A program made the position numbers and the translations under genes. From the NCBI RefSeq assembly GCF_036075115.1, contig NZ_CP107958.1, forward strand, positions 2,666,001-2,730,000: a stretch of 64,000 nt of DNA, read 5' to 3'. Each line of letters begins with the position of its first letter. The first letter of the stretch is position 1. Below, in pieces: positions 47,640 to 58,086 of the stretch. This DNA is from Streptomyces sp. NBC_00377 (GTDB taxonomy: Bacteria; Actinomycetota; Actinomycetes; Streptomycetales; Streptomycetaceae). The notes below the pieces were generated by a model. It was given only the letters and a program-made list of their open reading frames with translations, was not told the DNA's origin and searched no databases.

Positions 47640-48923
47640 CTACTCCGCCCCCGCGACCCTCCGCCCCCGTCGGCGCGCGTCCCGGATCGCGACCGCCGTG
47701 CCGCTGAGGCCCGCGGCCAGTGCCGCCGCTGCCACGACGACGTAGGTGGCGAGGCGGGTGTTGCGTTCGTCGGGGGTTTCGCCGGTGTGGAAGGTGGCGG
47801 GGCTCGGGGCCTCGGCTCTGGTCAGGCCGTCCTGGGGGGCCGGGGACTCGATGGGGTGGTCGTCCTCCGTCAGGGCGCGGACCGGGTCGACGACGCCCCA
47901 GCCGACGAGCCGGTCGTGGCCCGCGATGGTGCGTTCCGCCGTCTGTTCGATCTGGGCGACGATCTCGCGGGCCGTCCAGTCCGGGTGCCTCGCCTTGAGC
48001 AGCGCGGCCACGCCCGCGACGTACGGCGCCGAGAAGCTCGTACCGTTGTCGGCGCAGTGGCCGCCCTGGGGGACCGTGGAGACGATGTCGACTCCGGGGG
48101 CCGCCACGCCGACGAAGTCGCCGGACTGGGAGAAGGAGGCGCGCTCGTTGTTGCGGTCCGAGGCGGCGACCGCGAGGACGCCCTCGTAGGACGCCGGGTA
48201 GGTCTCCTTGACGTTGCCGCCGACGCCGTTGTTGCCCGCGGACGCCACGACCACGATCTTCCGGTCCAGGGCCTCGTCGACGGCCCGTTCCAGGTCGTCG
48301 GAGGGCCGGAGCGCGTTCGACGTGTCCTGGGAGATGTTGATGACCCCGGCCCCGGCCCGGACGGCGTAACGGATCGCCTCGGCGAGGGACTTGGTGTCAC
48401 CGTGGCCCTCGGCGTCGTTCTGCTGGACCGGGATGATCGTCGCCTCGGGGGCCAGGCCCACGAAGCCGGTGCCGTCGAGGGGGCGGGCCGCGATGATGCC
48501 GGCGACCTTGGTGCCGTGCCCGACGGTGTCCGTGGTGCCGTTCTCGGCGCCGCGCTCGATGGGGTCGCCGTCGTCGTCCTTGAGGTTCTTCGGCAGCAGG
48601 TTGCGGCCGGCCTTCGCGTCGACCGCCTCAATGAGCTGCGGGTTCTTCACGTCCACACCCGTGTCGATGACGGCCACGCGGACTCCTTCGCCCTTGGAGC
48701 GGCTCCACAGTTCGTCCAGGAGGACGCGCTGAAGGGCCCAGGGGCGGCCCGGGTACACGCCGTTGGGGAACGTGCACTGGTCCGAGTAGGGCAGCTTGTC
48801 CGCGGCCCACGCGGGAGGCGCGAGCACCGTGGCCGTGGCCGCCGTGAGGAGGGTGGCCGTCACCATCGGCAGCACGGCACGCAGCGCCGGGGCCGTACGA
48901 GGCGTCGTCGCCGTCCGCAGCAC
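47640..48923 (-). CDS. mycP: mycosin, type VII secretion subtilisin protease
   Basis: 427 aa. Signal peptide ending about PAWA-AD at residue 40. S8 triad D87 (VAVIDTGVD), H136 (TVGHGTKVAG) and S296 (NGTSFSAPYVAG), oxyanion N231 or N232 in SAGNNG. C-terminal anchor TYVVVAAAALAAGLSGTAVAI followed by basic residues. I place the start at GTG 48923 because GAGGAGGAGG lies at ideal distance; the in-frame GTG 48941 overlapping the eccB stop (GTGA) has no ribosome site. Same strand and 14 bp after eccB, so this is the system's own MycP. Confidence 0.9.
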   Translation of the reverse strand: MLRTATTPRTAPALRAVLPMVTATLLTAATATVLAPPAWAADKLPYSDQCTFPNGVYPGRPWALQRVLLDELWSRSKGEGVRVAVIDTGVDVKNPQLIEAVDAKAGRNLLPKNLKDDDGDPIERGAENGTTDTVGHGTKVAGIIAARPLDGTGFVGLAPEATIIPVQQNDAEGHGDTKSLAEAIRYAVRAGAGVINISQDTSNALRPSDDLERAVDEALDRKIVVVASAGNNGVGGNVKETYPASYEGVLAVAASDRNNERASFSQSGDFVGVAAPGVDIVSTVPQGGHCADNGTSFSAPYVAGVAALLKARHPDWTAREIVAQIEQTAERTIAGHDRLVGWGVVDPVRALTEDDHPIESPAPQDGLTRAEAPSPATFHTGETPDERNTRLATYVVVAAAALAAGLSGTAVAIRDARRRGRRVAGAE

Positions 48924-48937
48924 CGTCGTCCTCCTCC

Positions 48938-50464
48938 TCACGAGCCCTGGGGCTGACGGGCCGCCGCTGTCGACAGACGGGGGCCGGTGGGCAGGAACTT
49001 CGACCAGGCGGCCGGGACGGGCGCCGGGTCGACGTCCTTGTAACCCAGCAGCGTCTGGGCCTGCTGGGCCTCCTGCTGCTGCTTCGCGCGCTGTTCGGCG
49101 GTGGTGCCGATGCCCGCGTCGTCCGTCGCGCTGTCGCCGTTGGACTGCAGGACGTAGCGCAGGCCCGTGTCGGTGACGAGGAAGACCGGTCCCGCCTTGG
49201 TCGCCTCGCCCTGGAACTGGCGGTAGAGCTGACCGGAACCCGGCGTCACATAGGCGCTGGAGGAGCCGGTGGGCAGCTTGGCGGGGAAGTCCGTGCCGGC
49301 CCAGGTGCTGAGGGTCGTCGCGCCCGAGCCCGCGTTCACACCGCGCAGGACGGTGCAGATCGTGCTGCGGCTCCCGGCGGCCCCCGAGGCGTCGTTGACC
49401 GGCGCCGGGTCGCCGGTGGGCCAGCGGTGCTCGGTGCCGAACGCCTGCCCCGGCACGAGGGCACCGGGGCTCAGCTCACGGGCGTGACCGGCCTGGCCGA
49501 GGGGGGCCAGTTCCTTGCTGAACAGCAGGAGCTGGGCGACGAAGGCGGACACGGGAGCGACGCGGCCTTCCAACACCACGTAGTACTGCTCGGTGTTGTT
49601 GTCGAACGCCTTGAGCACCATGCCGACCCGGTCGGCCGACGTGTCCAGCTGGCCCGGTGCGCCGGCCGGCTCGCCCGGCTGCCCGGGGATGTCGGGGAAG
49701 GCGATCGGGTCGCCCTGGTGGAGGGTCGCCAGCCACTCCGCGGACACCCGTTGGGGCTCCCGGCCGGAACCGACCACCGCGCGCAGCAGCAACTCGTCGC
49801 TCTTGCCCACCGGGTAGGCGGTACCGTCCGCGTCCACGACGTAGCGCTTGCCGACCGGGTCCGCCACGTACAGGAGTTGGCCCCCGCGCAGACGGTCCGC
49901 GCCCTCGGTGGCCTCCTTCTCCCGGGCGGCGAGGACCAGTGCCGCCTTCTGGACGGAGCCCCCGCCGCCCGCGGCCGGCCGCTCGCAGACCACCCAGCGC
50001 TTCGCCTGGCCCGCCTCGGACGCCGAGGGCAGCCGGTCGGGGGCGTACGGGATGCCCACGGTGACGCCGTGCGGGATCTTGCCGTTGTCGAGCACCGACT
50101 CCGAGACGGTCACCACGTCGCCCTGTCCCTCCTCGAGGAGCAGTTTGGCGGAGGCCATGTTGAGGACCGGGTGCAGTTGCACCTCGTCGCCGGTCCGCAG
50201 CACGACGTAGCGCGTGGTGGACTTGCTCGCGACGATCACCTTGGCGTTGGGCACGTCCCAGCCCTTGGGCGCGGTGGGCCGGAACATGCCCCAGGCCCCG
50301 AAGACGGCCATCACGATCACCCCGACGACGATCCCGGGCAGGATCGCGCGCAACGGGCGCGGCGCCCCTTCCTCCGAGCCGTCGGGCGAGGACTGGAGAA
50401 AGGCCGCGAGCATCCGCCGCTTCGCGAAGGTGTAGGCGTTGAGCTGGTCCCGCCGAGATGCCAT
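48938..50464 (-). CDS. eccB: EccB, type VII secretion membrane-periplasmic component
   Basis: 508 aa. Family start MASRRDQLNAYTFAKRRMLA (cytoplasmic), single membrane helix at 41-61 (ILPGIVVGVIVMAVFGAWGM), then the large extracytoplasmic repeat domain (YVVLRTGDEVQLHPVLNMASAKLLL... VTDTGLRYVL). EccB links the EccC/D/E complex to the outside face. ATG 50464 has GGGGAGAG 10 nt upstream. Divergent from eccE over 203 bp. Confidence 0.93.
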   Translation of the reverse strand: MASRRDQLNAYTFAKRRMLAAFLQSSPDGSEEGAPRPLRAILPGIVVGVIVMAVFGAWGMFRPTAPKGWDVPNAKVIVASKSTTRYVVLRTGDEVQLHPVLNMASAKLLLEEGQGDVVTVSESVLDNGKIPHGVTVGIPYAPDRLPSASEAGQAKRWVVCERPAAGGGGSVQKAALVLAAREKEATEGADRLRGGQLLYVADPVGKRYVVDADGTAYPVGKSDELLLRAVVGSGREPQRVSAEWLATLHQGDPIAFPDIPGQPGEPAGAPGQLDTSADRVGMVLKAFDNNTEQYYVVLEGRVAPVSAFVAQLLLFSKELAPLGQAGHARELSPGALVPGQAFGTEHRWPTGDPAPVNDASGAAGSRSTICTVLRGVNAGSGATTLSTWAGTDFPAKLPTGSSSAYVTPGSGQLYRQFQGEATKAGPVFLVTDTGLRYVLQSNGDSATDDAGIGTTAEQRAKQQQEAQQAQTLLGYKDVDPAPVPAAWSKFLPTGPRLSTAAARQPQGS

Positions 50465-50667
50465 CTGTGCCCGTCTCTCCCCGTTTTCCGGCCGGTCCGC
50501 GCGATCCTCTGCACGGGCGGCCCGACTCCCCGTCTCCGATGTCAGAGCGGCCACCTACTATGCCCGGTATCCGTGGGGACTTGAGGAGCGGGTAGGGTTC
50601 CTGGGCCGTCGAGTGGCCCGTGCGGTGCCGGAACACGGGCGGTTCGTGAACGGAACGGGGGGACGCG

Positions 50668-51993
50668 GTGAGGGCTTCGGGTACGGGTGCGCGCTCGGTC
50701 GGCCGATCGCGGAGCCGCGGTCCCTCGACCCCGGGGACCAGGCCACCGGAACGGGCCGCTTCGGAGCCGTCGGCGGGCACGCTCCACCTCAGGACGCGTG
50801 CCGGCCGGGGCGGGACATTCCGGTTGCAACGCCTCGTCCTGCTGGAGATCGCGGCCGCCGTCCTGCTGGTCGGCTGGGTCGTCGGTCCGATGGTGCTCGT
50901 GGCGGCGGCGGTCGTCGCCGCCCTGCTGGTGGCCCTCGCGTTCGTTCGCCGTCGCGGCCGCTCGCTTCCCCGGTGGCTGGCCACGGTACGGGAGTTGAGG
51001 ACCCGTCGGCGGCTGGCCGGCCGGCTGGAGATACCGCCCGGGACGGAACCGGGGTTCGGACCGGTCGTGGAGTGCGATCCCGGCCTGCGCACGTACGCGT
51101 ACGGCGGGCGTGACCGGCGGCCCGTCGGGATCGTCGGGGACGGCACGTTCGTCACCGCCGTCCTTCAGGTGGAGGCGGACGCGACCGCGATGCGGGCCGA
51201 GCGCGGCCGGCAGCCCTTGCCGCTCGCCCTGGTGCGGGACGCCCTCGAGGTGGACGGCATCCGCCTCGAGTCCGCGCAGATCGTGCTGCACACCCAGCCC
51301 GCGCCCGCATTGCACCTGCCCCGGCAGTCGGTGGCCGTGGCGAACTACGGGCCGCTCCAGGAGCAGACCGGAGCGCCCGCGGTGCGGATCACGTGGATCG
51401 CGCTGAAGCTGGATCCGGAGCTGTGTCCGGAGGCGGTGGCCGTTCGCGGAGGCGGTCTGGTGGGGGCGCAGAAGTGCGTCGTGCGGGCGGTCGACCACCT
51501 CGCGAGCCGCCTGACCGGTGCCGGATTCCGGGCGACCGTCCTCGACGAGGAGGAGCTGACGACGGCCTTCGCCACGTCCGCCTGCGCCAACCCGCTGGTG
51601 ACGGCGGAGGCCGGCCGGACCGGGGCGGTGGAGCGGCGGACCGAGGAGTCCGGCCGGAGCTGGCGCTGCGACAACCGTCGGCACACCACGTACTGGATGC
51701 GCCGCTGGCCCGCGCTGGGCGGCGGCGGCCCGTCGCTCCCGCAGTTCGTCGCCCTGGTCACGGCCGTGCCCGCGCTCGCGACCACGTTCAGCGTCACGCT
51801 CGCGCGCGGGGACCGGCAGGAGGTGCTCCTGTCCGGGCACGTGCGCGTGACGGGGCGCAGCGACGAGGAACTCGTGGCGGCCCGGCGGGCGGTGCAGGGC
51901 GCGGCCCGGCACACCGGCGCGGGGCTCGCCCGTCTCGACCGGGAGCAGGTGCCCGGCATGCTCGCGACGCTGCCGCTCGGAGGTGCCCGGTGA
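50668..51993 (+). CDS. eccE: EccE, type VII secretion membrane protein
   Basis: 441 aa. A basic, low-complexity start, two adjacent membrane helices (LVLLEIAAAVLLVGWVVGP and MVLVAAAVVAALLVALAFV), then the EccE soluble domain (VGIVGDGTFVTAVLQVEADA..., WIALKLDPELCPEAV, CDNRRHTTYWMRRWP). EccE sits at the periphery of the ESX membrane complex. GTG 50668 follows GGGGGGA. The stop overlaps the next GTG as GTGA. Confidence 0.87.
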   Translation: MRASGTGARSVGRSRSRGPSTPGTRPPERAASEPSAGTLHLRTRAGRGGTFRLQRLVLLEIAAAVLLVGWVVGPMVLVAAAVVAALLVALAFVRRRGRSLPRWLATVRELRTRRRLAGRLEIPPGTEPGFGPVVECDPGLRTYAYGGRDRRPVGIVGDGTFVTAVLQVEADATAMRAERGRQPLPLALVRDALEVDGIRLESAQIVLHTQPAPALHLPRQSVAVANYGPLQEQTGAPAVRITWIALKLDPELCPEAVAVRGGGLVGAQKCVVRAVDHLASRLTGAGFRATVLDEEELTTAFATSACANPLVTAEAGRTGAVERRTEESGRSWRCDNRRHTTYWMRRWPALGGGGPSLPQFVALVTAVPALATTFSVTLARGDRQEVLLSGHVRVTGRSDEELVAARRAVQGAARHTGAGLARLDREQVPGMLATLPLGGAR

Positions 51994-52835
51994 CGGTGAC
52001 GACGACGGGTGGAGCCGCCGCTTCCGGTGAACCGGAGCGGTACGGCGGCCCCGGCGGCCCCGGCGGTCCTGGCGACTCGGGAAGGTCCGCAGGGTTCGGA
52101 AGGGTAGGGAGGTTCGGGAGGTCCGGACGCCGCTCGCCGCGCAGTGGCTTCGGCCTGATCGGGCCGCGGCACGCACGGCACTCGGTGTCCGCGGACCAAC
52201 TGGCGGCGCTCGCGCTGCCCATCGGGGACGACGGTGTCGTCATCGGCGTCGGCGCCGAGGGCCGCCCCGCCGTGCTGGGGATCAACCGCCCCACGCCGTA
52301 CGACGTCGTCCTCATCGGCGGTCTGTGGACCGCGCAGGTCCTCGCGCTCAGGACGGCGGCGACCGGGGCCCGGGTGGCCGTGGAGACGGGCCGGCCGCAG
52401 GCCTGGGAGCAGATGGTGCACGCGATGGGCGGCGGGCAGAACGGCCTGGCGGTGTACGAGGTCGGGCGGGTGCCCCCGCAGGGCGCCTCGGCGGGTACAC
52501 CGGTGTTGGTGGTGCGGGACTGCGGGATGCGCCCACCGCGCGGCCGGGTCACCTCGGGCCCCTGGCAATCCGTGCTGACGCTGCTGCCCTATCTGAGTCC
52601 GGTCGCCCCCCGACTGGTCCGGCAGGCCCGGCTGGTCGGCGTGCAGCGGATCTCGCCGGACGAATCCGCGGAACTGGGACGGGCGCTGGCCCTGCCCGGG
52701 CGGGACGTGGAGGCCCTCCCGACCCTGGCCGACGGCTTCACCCTGTGGTGCACCGACCGGGACCGGCAGTATGTGATGACCCAGCCCACGGATGCGGAGA
52801 CCGGGTTGCTGGGCAACCCGAGACGGATGGACTGA
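51990..52835 (+). CDS. conserved accessory protein of the Streptomyces type VII locus
   Basis: 281 aa, soluble. Gly/Arg-rich first 50 residues (GGPGGPGGPGDSGR), then an alpha/beta region (GVVIGVGAEGRPAVLGINRP, YDVVLIGGLWTAQVLALRTA, GTPVLVVRDCG) without a motif I can name. GTG 51990 overlaps the eccE stop as GTGA, with GGAGG six bases upstream, so it is translated with EccE and probably belongs to the complex or its regulation. Confidence 0.75.
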   Translation: MTVTTTGGAAASGEPERYGGPGGPGGPGDSGRSAGFGRVGRFGRSGRRSPRSGFGLIGPRHARHSVSADQLAALALPIGDDGVVIGVGAEGRPAVLGINRPTPYDVVLIGGLWTAQVLALRTAATGARVAVETGRPQAWEQMVHAMGGGQNGLAVYEVGRVPPQGASAGTPVLVVRDCGMRPPRGRVTSGPWQSVLTLLPYLSPVAPRLVRQARLVGVQRISPDESAELGRALALPGRDVEALPTLADGFTLWCTDRDRQYVMTQPTDAETGLLGNPRRMD

Positions 52836-53163
52836 GACGGCGGCTTCGGCGGGTTTTTCCTTTACCTGTGCGGCACTTCGGCCGCTATGGCCGTTTTGCC
52901 GAGTGACCCGAAGCACGCACGCGCCCCCCCGGGGGGTGCGTGACGTGGTGGACTGGTGCTGAGGGGTGGGCGGGCCTGCCGTGGCGCGCCGTCTGGTGAT
53001 TAGGCTGGTACGGGGCGCGATGCCGGAAACCGTGGGGTGGACGTCGGCGTCTCCCGGGGAGGGCCGCTTCGGACGACGTCAGACGGCCTCGAACCACTCA
53101 GGACGACAAGCGAACGGTCGCCCAGGCACGGCATGAGGGTGCTCGACCACACCAGGAGGAATT
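52836..53163 (+). promoter_or_regulatory. spacer with C/G-rich hairpin before the EspI-like gene
   Basis: 328 bp without a gene. CACGCGCCCCCC / GGGGGGTGCGTG around 52918-52942 forms a stable stem (one G-T pair) without a T-run, perhaps a terminator for the eccE pair. AGGAGGA at 53154-53160 is the ribosome site for the next gene. Confidence 0.55.
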
Positions 53164-56100
53164 GTGAGCAGCGATCGGGACGGCATCCGCGGGGGCTGGG
53201 CCACACCCGGCGATGACCAGCCCGACGCGGAGTCCGCAGTCGACGCGACGGGCGAGTTCACCATCGACTACGCGCCGCCGGCTTGGTACACGCAGAACAC
53301 CGGCGGCGGTTCGGCCACGGCGCCGGAAGGAAACGCAGACACGGGCCACGGGGCGAACACCGGTGCGCCGGCCACGCCCGGCGCACCCTTCGCGCCGGCC
53401 ACGCCACCGGCACCGCCCGCACCGGCTCCGACCCCGGCTCCCGAGGCACCGTTCACCCCGGGTGCACCGCCCCTGCCCGAAGCTCCGTTCATCCCCGCTG
53501 TGCCACCCACGCCGGACGCGCCGTTCGCCCCAGCTGCACCTGGTGCACCTGGTGCACCTGGCGGAGAGGTGGGGTTCGCTCCCGCCCCCGCATCGCCCGC
53601 ACCGGAGGTGCCGGGCGCTCCGGTTGCCTCGCCTGTGCCCGCCCCGCCGCCGGGGGTTCCGTTCACGTCGGCCGCAGCGCCCGCGCCGGCCGCGCCTTCC
53701 GCCTCCGACGAGGCGTTCACGCTGGCCGCACCGGAGGGGCCGGTCACTCCGGCGGTGCCTTCCACTCCCCCGGCTCCGCCTGCTCCCGCTGTTCCGCCCG
53801 CGCCTCCCGGCTCGGCACCGGTCGCCGTACCCGGCCTTCCGGTGGGCAGCGGGTTCGAGCCGCAGTCCCAACCGCAGCCACACCACCAGCAGGCCGAGGC
53901 GCAGTGGGGAGCCTCCGCGGCTTCCGCGGGTGCCGAAGAGGGCGGTTCCGGGAACGGGGACCTGGAGAGCGGCGCCACCATGCGTTTCTCCGCGGCCGCC
54001 CTCAAGCGGGAGATCGCGGAGAACGCCGCGGCCGTACGGGCCGAGCCCGAGCACCCTGCGCAGCCGGACGCCGAGGCCGCCGACTCCACCTCGACGGGCT
54101 CCGTGCCGCCCGAGGATGCCGGTGCAGCGAGCACCGTGGGCACCTCAGACACCGCAGTCACTGCGGACACCGCGGACACCGCTGCTGAAGCGGGCAACGC
54201 CGGTGTGGGGAACGGAAACGAGGCTGCGGCCAGGATCGCCGAGCCCCAGGCCGCAGCCGACGGTACGACTCACGCAGACGGTGAGAGCGCCACCGCACCC
54301 GAGCCCTCCGGCGCCGGGACGCAGTCCGACGAGACCGTTTCCGAGGACGAGCCGACGATTCAGGACGCCGAGGCCGTGACGGGTCCCGCACCGGACGGCG
54401 CCGCCGTCGACGAGGATGCGGTCCCCCCGCACGTCTCCACCGCCGAGCAGCCCTCGGACGCGGTCCCCACGGGCGCCTCCGAGCCCCAGGACGGGCCCGA
54501 AGGGCCTCAGAACGCGCCGGCCGGCGCGCCCCAGGGCTCCGTTCCCGCCGCGCCGACCGCCTGGACTCCTCCGCCCGCCCCGCACAGCGAGCTGCCTCCG
54601 CTGCCGCCGTCGTACCAGCCGGCGGCGCCCGCACCGGCGGCGCAGTGGCCGGCGCAGCCGCAGCCGACCGACGTCGGGGCGCCCGTGCCTGCCCAACAGC
54701 CGCCGTTCCCGCAGCCGCCGCTCCAGCCGCCCGTTCAGCCGCAGGCAGCCCCGCCCGCGCCGGTCGGCTGGAACCCGCCGGCCCAGGAGCCGGCCCCGGC
54801 CGCACCGCAGCCGGGCTACGGCTTCCCGCAGCCCCCCGCTCCCGCCCCGGCGGCCCAGCAACCCCCTGCCCCACAGCAGCCGGGCTACGGCTTCCCGCCC
54901 CCCGGTGCCGCTCAAGCCCCTGCCCCCCAGGCGCAGCCCGCCCCGCCAGCGCCCGGCACCCCGGGCGGCTACGGCTTCCCCCCGCCCACCGACGCGCCCG
55001 CAGCCCCCACCGGCTACGGCTTCCCCCAGCAGAACACCGGCCCCACGGCACCCCCCGCCGCGCCCAACCCCCACCCACAGCCCGCTGCTCCGGCACCGCA
55101 GCCGCCCGCCCCCGGCATCCCCCGCGACGGATACGGCTTCCCCCAGCCCACCCAGGCACCGGCGCCTCCGGCCGCCCACACCACGGCGGAGGCGGCGCCC
55201 CCGGCGCCCCAGCCCTCCGTCCCCGGCACCCCGGGCGGCTACGGCTTCCCCCCGCCCACCGACGCGCCCGCAGCCCCCACCGGCTACGGCTTCCCCCAGC
55301 AGAACACCGGTCCCACGGCACCCCCCGCCGCCCCCAACCCCCACCCACAGCCCGCTGCTCCGGCACCGCAGCCGCCCGCCCCCGGCATCCCCGGCGACGG
55401 ATACGGCTTCCCCCAGCCCTACCCCCAGGCACCGCAGCCACAGGCGCCCCAGCCATCGCCGCCGCAGGCGCACCCCGGTTTCCCGCAGCCGGGAATCCCG
55501 CAGCAGACGGACGGGCAGCCCCCGGCAGCCGCGCCCCAGGGACTCCCGCAGGGGGTGCCGCAAGGCGCGCCGCAGGGCTTCCCCGGCCAGTTCCCCCAGC
55601 CGCCCGCGCCGCAGGCCCCGCACGCACCGCAGACTCCTCAGCCGCCGGCGCCCGACGCCTTGCAGGCGCAGCAGCCGCACGCACCGCAACCGCCCCAGCA
55701 GCCGGTCGACCCCCGGGCCGGGGCCGCCTGGCCGCAGCCGATCCAGCACGACCAGCGGCAGCCGGTCAACCCCGGTGCCGCGCCGCTGGGTTACACCGCC
55801 GCCGTGGAGCTGTCCTCCGACCGGCTGCTGAACAACAAGAGGCAGAAGGCCAAGAGCGGCCGGCCGGCCGCCGCCTCCTCCCGCTTCAAGCTCGGCGGCA
55901 AGAAGGAGGAGGCCGAGCGACAGCGCAAGCTGGAGCTGATCCGCACGCCGGTGCTGTCCTGCTACCGGATCGCCGTGATCAGCCTCAAGGGCGGCGTCGG
56001 CAAGACCACGACCACCACCGCGCTCGGCTCCACCCTCGCCACCGAACGCCAGGACAAGATCCTGGCGATCGACGCCAACCCGGACGCCGGTACGCTCGGC

Positions 56101-57066
56101 CGCCGGGTGCGGCGCGAGACCGGGGCGACGATCCGTGACCTCGTCCAGGCGATCCCGTACCTCAACTCGTACATGGACATCCGGCGGTTCACCTCGCAGG
56201 CGCCGTCCGGCCTGGAGATCATCGCCAACGACGTCGACCCTGCCGTGTCCACGACCTTCAACGACGAGGACTACCGGCGTGCGATAGAGGTGCTCGGCAA
56301 CCAGTACCCGATCATCCTCACCGACTCCGGTACCGGGCTGCTCTACAGCGCCATGCGTGGTGTGCTCGACCTCGCCGATCAGCTCATCATCATCTCGACA
56401 CCGTCCGTGGACGGTGCGAGCAGCGCCAGTACGACGCTGGACTGGCTGTCCGCGCACGGGTACGCGGAGTTGGTCTCGCGCTCCCTCACCGTCATCTCCG
56501 GGGTGCGCGAGACCGGCAAGATGATCAAGGTGGACGACATCGTGTCCCACTTCGAGACCCGCTGCCGCGGTGTCGTCGTCGTGCCGTTCGACGAGCACCT
56601 GGCGGCCGGCGCCGAGGTCGACCTCGACATGATGCGGCCCAAGGTCCGGGAGGCGTACTTCAACCTCACGGCGCTGGTCGCCGAGGACTTCATCCGCCAC
56701 CAGCAGCGCCAGGGGCTGTGGACCAGCGACGGCAACCCGCCTCCGGTGGCCGCCCCGCCCATGCCGGGCCAGCAGATGCCGGGGCAACAGATGCCGGGCC
56801 AGCAGCCGTACCCGCAGGCGGGGCAGCAGCCGTACCCGCAGGCGGGGCAGCCCGACCCGGGTCATCCGTACCCCCAACAGGGCCCCTACCCCCAGCAGCC
56901 GGGGCAGCCGTACCCGCAGCAGCCGCAGCCCGGTCAGGAGCCGTACCCCCAGGCGCAGCCCGAGCCGCAGCAGCCGCAGCCGGGGTATCCCCCGCCCGGC
57001 TACGGCTACCCGCAACAGCCGCAGGCCCCTCAGCCGGGCCGGCCGGGGCAGCCCCCGCAGCAGTGA
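53164..57066 (+). CDS. EspI-like proline-rich protein with C-terminal ParA/MinD ATPase
   Basis: 1300 aa. The N-terminus is acidic; about 40-870 is extremely Pro/Ala/Gln-rich with eight GYGFP motifs. The ATPase domain (about 930-1180) has a deviant Walker [12 protein letters not shown] near 943, [13 protein letters not shown], and Walker B-like [10 protein letters not shown]. The tail is Pro/Gln/Tyr repeats (QQPYPQAGQ). The layout matches mycobacterial EspI (Rv3876), an ESX-1-associated regulator that senses ATP. GTG 53164 has AGGAGGA at perfect spacing. It lies immediately after the eccE pair. A role as spatial or energy regulator of secretion is inference. Confidence 0.82.
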   Translation: MSSDRDGIRGGWATPGDDQPDAESAVDATGEFTIDYAPPAWYTQNTGGGSATAPEGNADTGHGANTGAPATPGAPFAPATPPAPPAPAPTPAPEAPFTPGAPPLPEAPFIPAVPPTPDAPFAPAAPGAPGAPGGEVGFAPAPASPAPEVPGAPVASPVPAPPPGVPFTSAAAPAPAAPSASDEAFTLAAPEGPVTPAVPSTPPAPPAPAVPPAPPGSAPVAVPGLPVGSGFEPQSQPQPHHQQAEAQWGASAASAGAEEGGSGNGDLESGATMRFSAAALKREIAENAAAVRAEPEHPAQPDAEAADSTSTGSVPPEDAGAASTVGTSDTAVTADTADTAAEAGNAGVGNGNEAAARIAEPQAAADGTTHADGESATAPEPSGAGTQSDETVSEDEPTIQDAEAVTGPAPDGAAVDEDAVPPHVSTAEQPSDAVPTGASEPQDGPEGPQNAPAGAPQGSVPAAPTAWTPPPAPHSELPPLPPSYQPAAPAPAAQWPAQPQPTDVGAPVPAQQPPFPQPPLQPPVQPQAAPPAPVGWNPPAQEPAPAAPQPGYGFPQPPAPAPAAQQPPAPQQPGYGFPPPGAAQAPAPQAQPAPPAPGTPGGYGFPPPTDAPAAPTGYGFPQQNTGPTAPPAAPNPHPQPAAPAPQPPAPGIPRDGYGFPQPTQAPAPPAAHTTAEAAPPAPQPSVPGTPGGYGFPPPTDAPAAPTGYGFPQQNTGPTAPPAAPNPHPQPAAPAPQPPAPGIPGDGYGFPQPYPQAPQPQAPQPSPPQAHPGFPQPGIPQQTDGQPPAAAPQGLPQGVPQGAPQGFPGQFPQPPAPQAPHAPQTPQPPAPDALQAQQPHAPQPPQQPVDPRAGAAWPQPIQHDQRQPVNPGAAPLGYTAAVELSSDRLLNNKRQKAKSGRPAAASSRFKLGGKKEEAERQRKLELIRTPVLSCYRIAVISLKGGVGKTTTTTALGSTLATERQDKILAIDANPDAGTLGRRVRRETGATIRDLVQAIPYLNSYMDIRRFTSQAPSGLEIIANDVDPAVSTTFNDEDYRRAIEVLGNQYPIILTDSGTGLLYSAMRGVLDLADQLIIISTPSVDGASSASTTLDWLSAHGYAELVSRSLTVISGVRETGKMIKVDDIVSHFETRCRGVVVVPFDEHLAAGAEVDLDMMRPKVREAYFNLTALVAEDFIRHQQRQGLWTSDGNPPPVAAPPMPGQQMPGQQMPGQQPYPQAGQQPYPQAGQPDPGHPYPQQGPYPQQPGQPYPQQPQPGQEPYPQAQPEPQQPQPGYPPPGYGYPQQPQAPQPGRPGQPPQQ
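54952..55419 (+). repeat. 198-bp near-identical direct repeat inside the EspI-like gene
   Basis: Copy 1 is 54952-55149, copy 2 is 55222-55419 (offset 270 bp). Only a few bases differ, for example CGC versus GGC in the GIP(R/G)DGYGFP motif. Both begin [15 protein letters not shown] in translation. The offset is a multiple of three, so the frame is kept; this is a recent duplication. Confidence 0.88.
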
Positions 57067-57072
57067 GAACGG

Positions 57073-57112
57073 CGAAGGGCGGCCGGTGTCCTGGGACACC
57101 GGCCGCCCTTCG
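57073..57112. terminator. bidirectional terminator between EspI-like gene and ribF
   Basis: 18-bp stem CGAAGGGCGGCCGGTGTC with its full complement and a 4-nt loop, between convergent stops at 57066 and 57142. Confidence 0.85.
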
Positions 57113-57141
57113 GCCGTCGACCGGCTCGCGCCGCGGAGCGG

Positions 57142-58086
57142 TTACCGCGCCGCCGTCAGCTCCCGGCAGCGCTGTACATCCTCCGCCATCTGGTCCAGCA
57201 ACCCTTCCAGCGACTCGAACTTCGCCTGTCCGCGCACGAAGGCGAGGAAGTCCACGGCGACGTGCAGTCCGTAGAGGTCGAGTCCGACACGGTCGATGGC
57301 GTACGCCTCCACCGTGCGCTCGGTGCCGTCGAACTGGGGGTTGGTGCCGACGGAGATCGCGGCCGGCATCGCCTCGCCGTCCGCGTGCAGCCAGCCCGCG
57401 TAGACGCCGTCCGCCGGGATCGCGGTGTGGGGCAGCGTCTCGACGTTGGCGGTCGGGAAGCCCAGTTCGCGCCCCCGCTGCGCCCCGCGCACCACGACCC
57501 CCTCCACCCGGTGCGGGCGGCCGAGGATCTCGCCTGCGCCCGCGAGATCGCCCTCGGCGACCAGCCGCCGGGTCAGCGTCGAGGAGAACGGCTGACCGCC
57601 GCCCGCCTCACCGCACAGCACCAGGTCGACGACCTCGACGTCGAAGTCGTAGACCTTGCCCTGCTCGGTCAGGAATGCGACGTCGCCCGCCGCCTTGTGG
57701 CCGAAGCGGAAGTTCGGGCCCTCGACGACCGCCTTGGCATGCAGCTTGTCGACCAGGACCTTGACCACGAAGTCCGCCGGGGACAGCTTCGAGAACTCCG
57801 TGGTGAAGGGAAGGATCAGCGAGGCGTCGACGCCCAGCTCCGCCATCAGCTCGGCGCGGCGGTGGTGCGGGGCGAGCAGCGGGGGGTGGCTGCCGGGGCG
57901 GACGACCTCGCTGGGGTGCGGGTCGAAGGTGACGACGACGGCGGGAACGCCCAGTTCGCGGGCGCGGTCCACGGCATGCCGGATGATCAGCTGGTGCCCG
58001 CGGTGGACCCCGTCGTAGGAACCGATGGTGACGACGCTGCGTCCCCAGCCCTCGGGGATGTCCTCCAAGCCACGCCAGCGCTGCAC
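57142..58086 (-). CDS. ribF: bifunctional riboflavin kinase / FAD synthetase
   Basis: 314 aa. The N-terminal FMN adenylyltransferase has the HxGH-type motif in GSYDGVHRGHQLII (27-30) and FTTEFSKLSPADFV. The C-terminal riboflavin kinase has GRELGFPTANVE and the catalytic region GTNPQFDGTERTVEAY. Converts riboflavin to FMN and FAD. GTG 58086 with GAGGAG eight to nine bases upstream. No FMN riboswitch seen in the 154 bp before it. Downstream of truB as in many actinobacteria, with the NTPase fusion gene in between. Confidence 0.95.
   Translation of the reverse strand: MQRWRGLEDIPEGWGRSVVTIGSYDGVHRGHQLIIRHAVDRARELGVPAVVVTFDPHPSEVVRPGSHPPLLAPHHRRAELMAELGVDASLILPFTTEFSKLSPADFVVKVLVDKLHAKAVVEGPNFRFGHKAAGDVAFLTEQGKVYDFDVEVVDLVLCGEAGGGQPFSSTLTRRLVAEGDLAGAGEILGRPHRVEGVVVRGAQRGRELGFPTANVETLPHTAIPADGVYAGWLHADGEAMPAAISVGTNPQFDGTERTVEAYAIDRVGLDLYGLHVAVDFLAFVRGQAKFESLEGLLDQMAEDVQRCRELTAAR

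Noticed and set aside
54145..57099. 984-codon minus-strand frame opposite the EspI-like gene
   Set aside because: Complement of Pro-rich codons gives Gly/Arg-rich nonsense protein; the plus strand has an ATPase and a perfect ribosome site.
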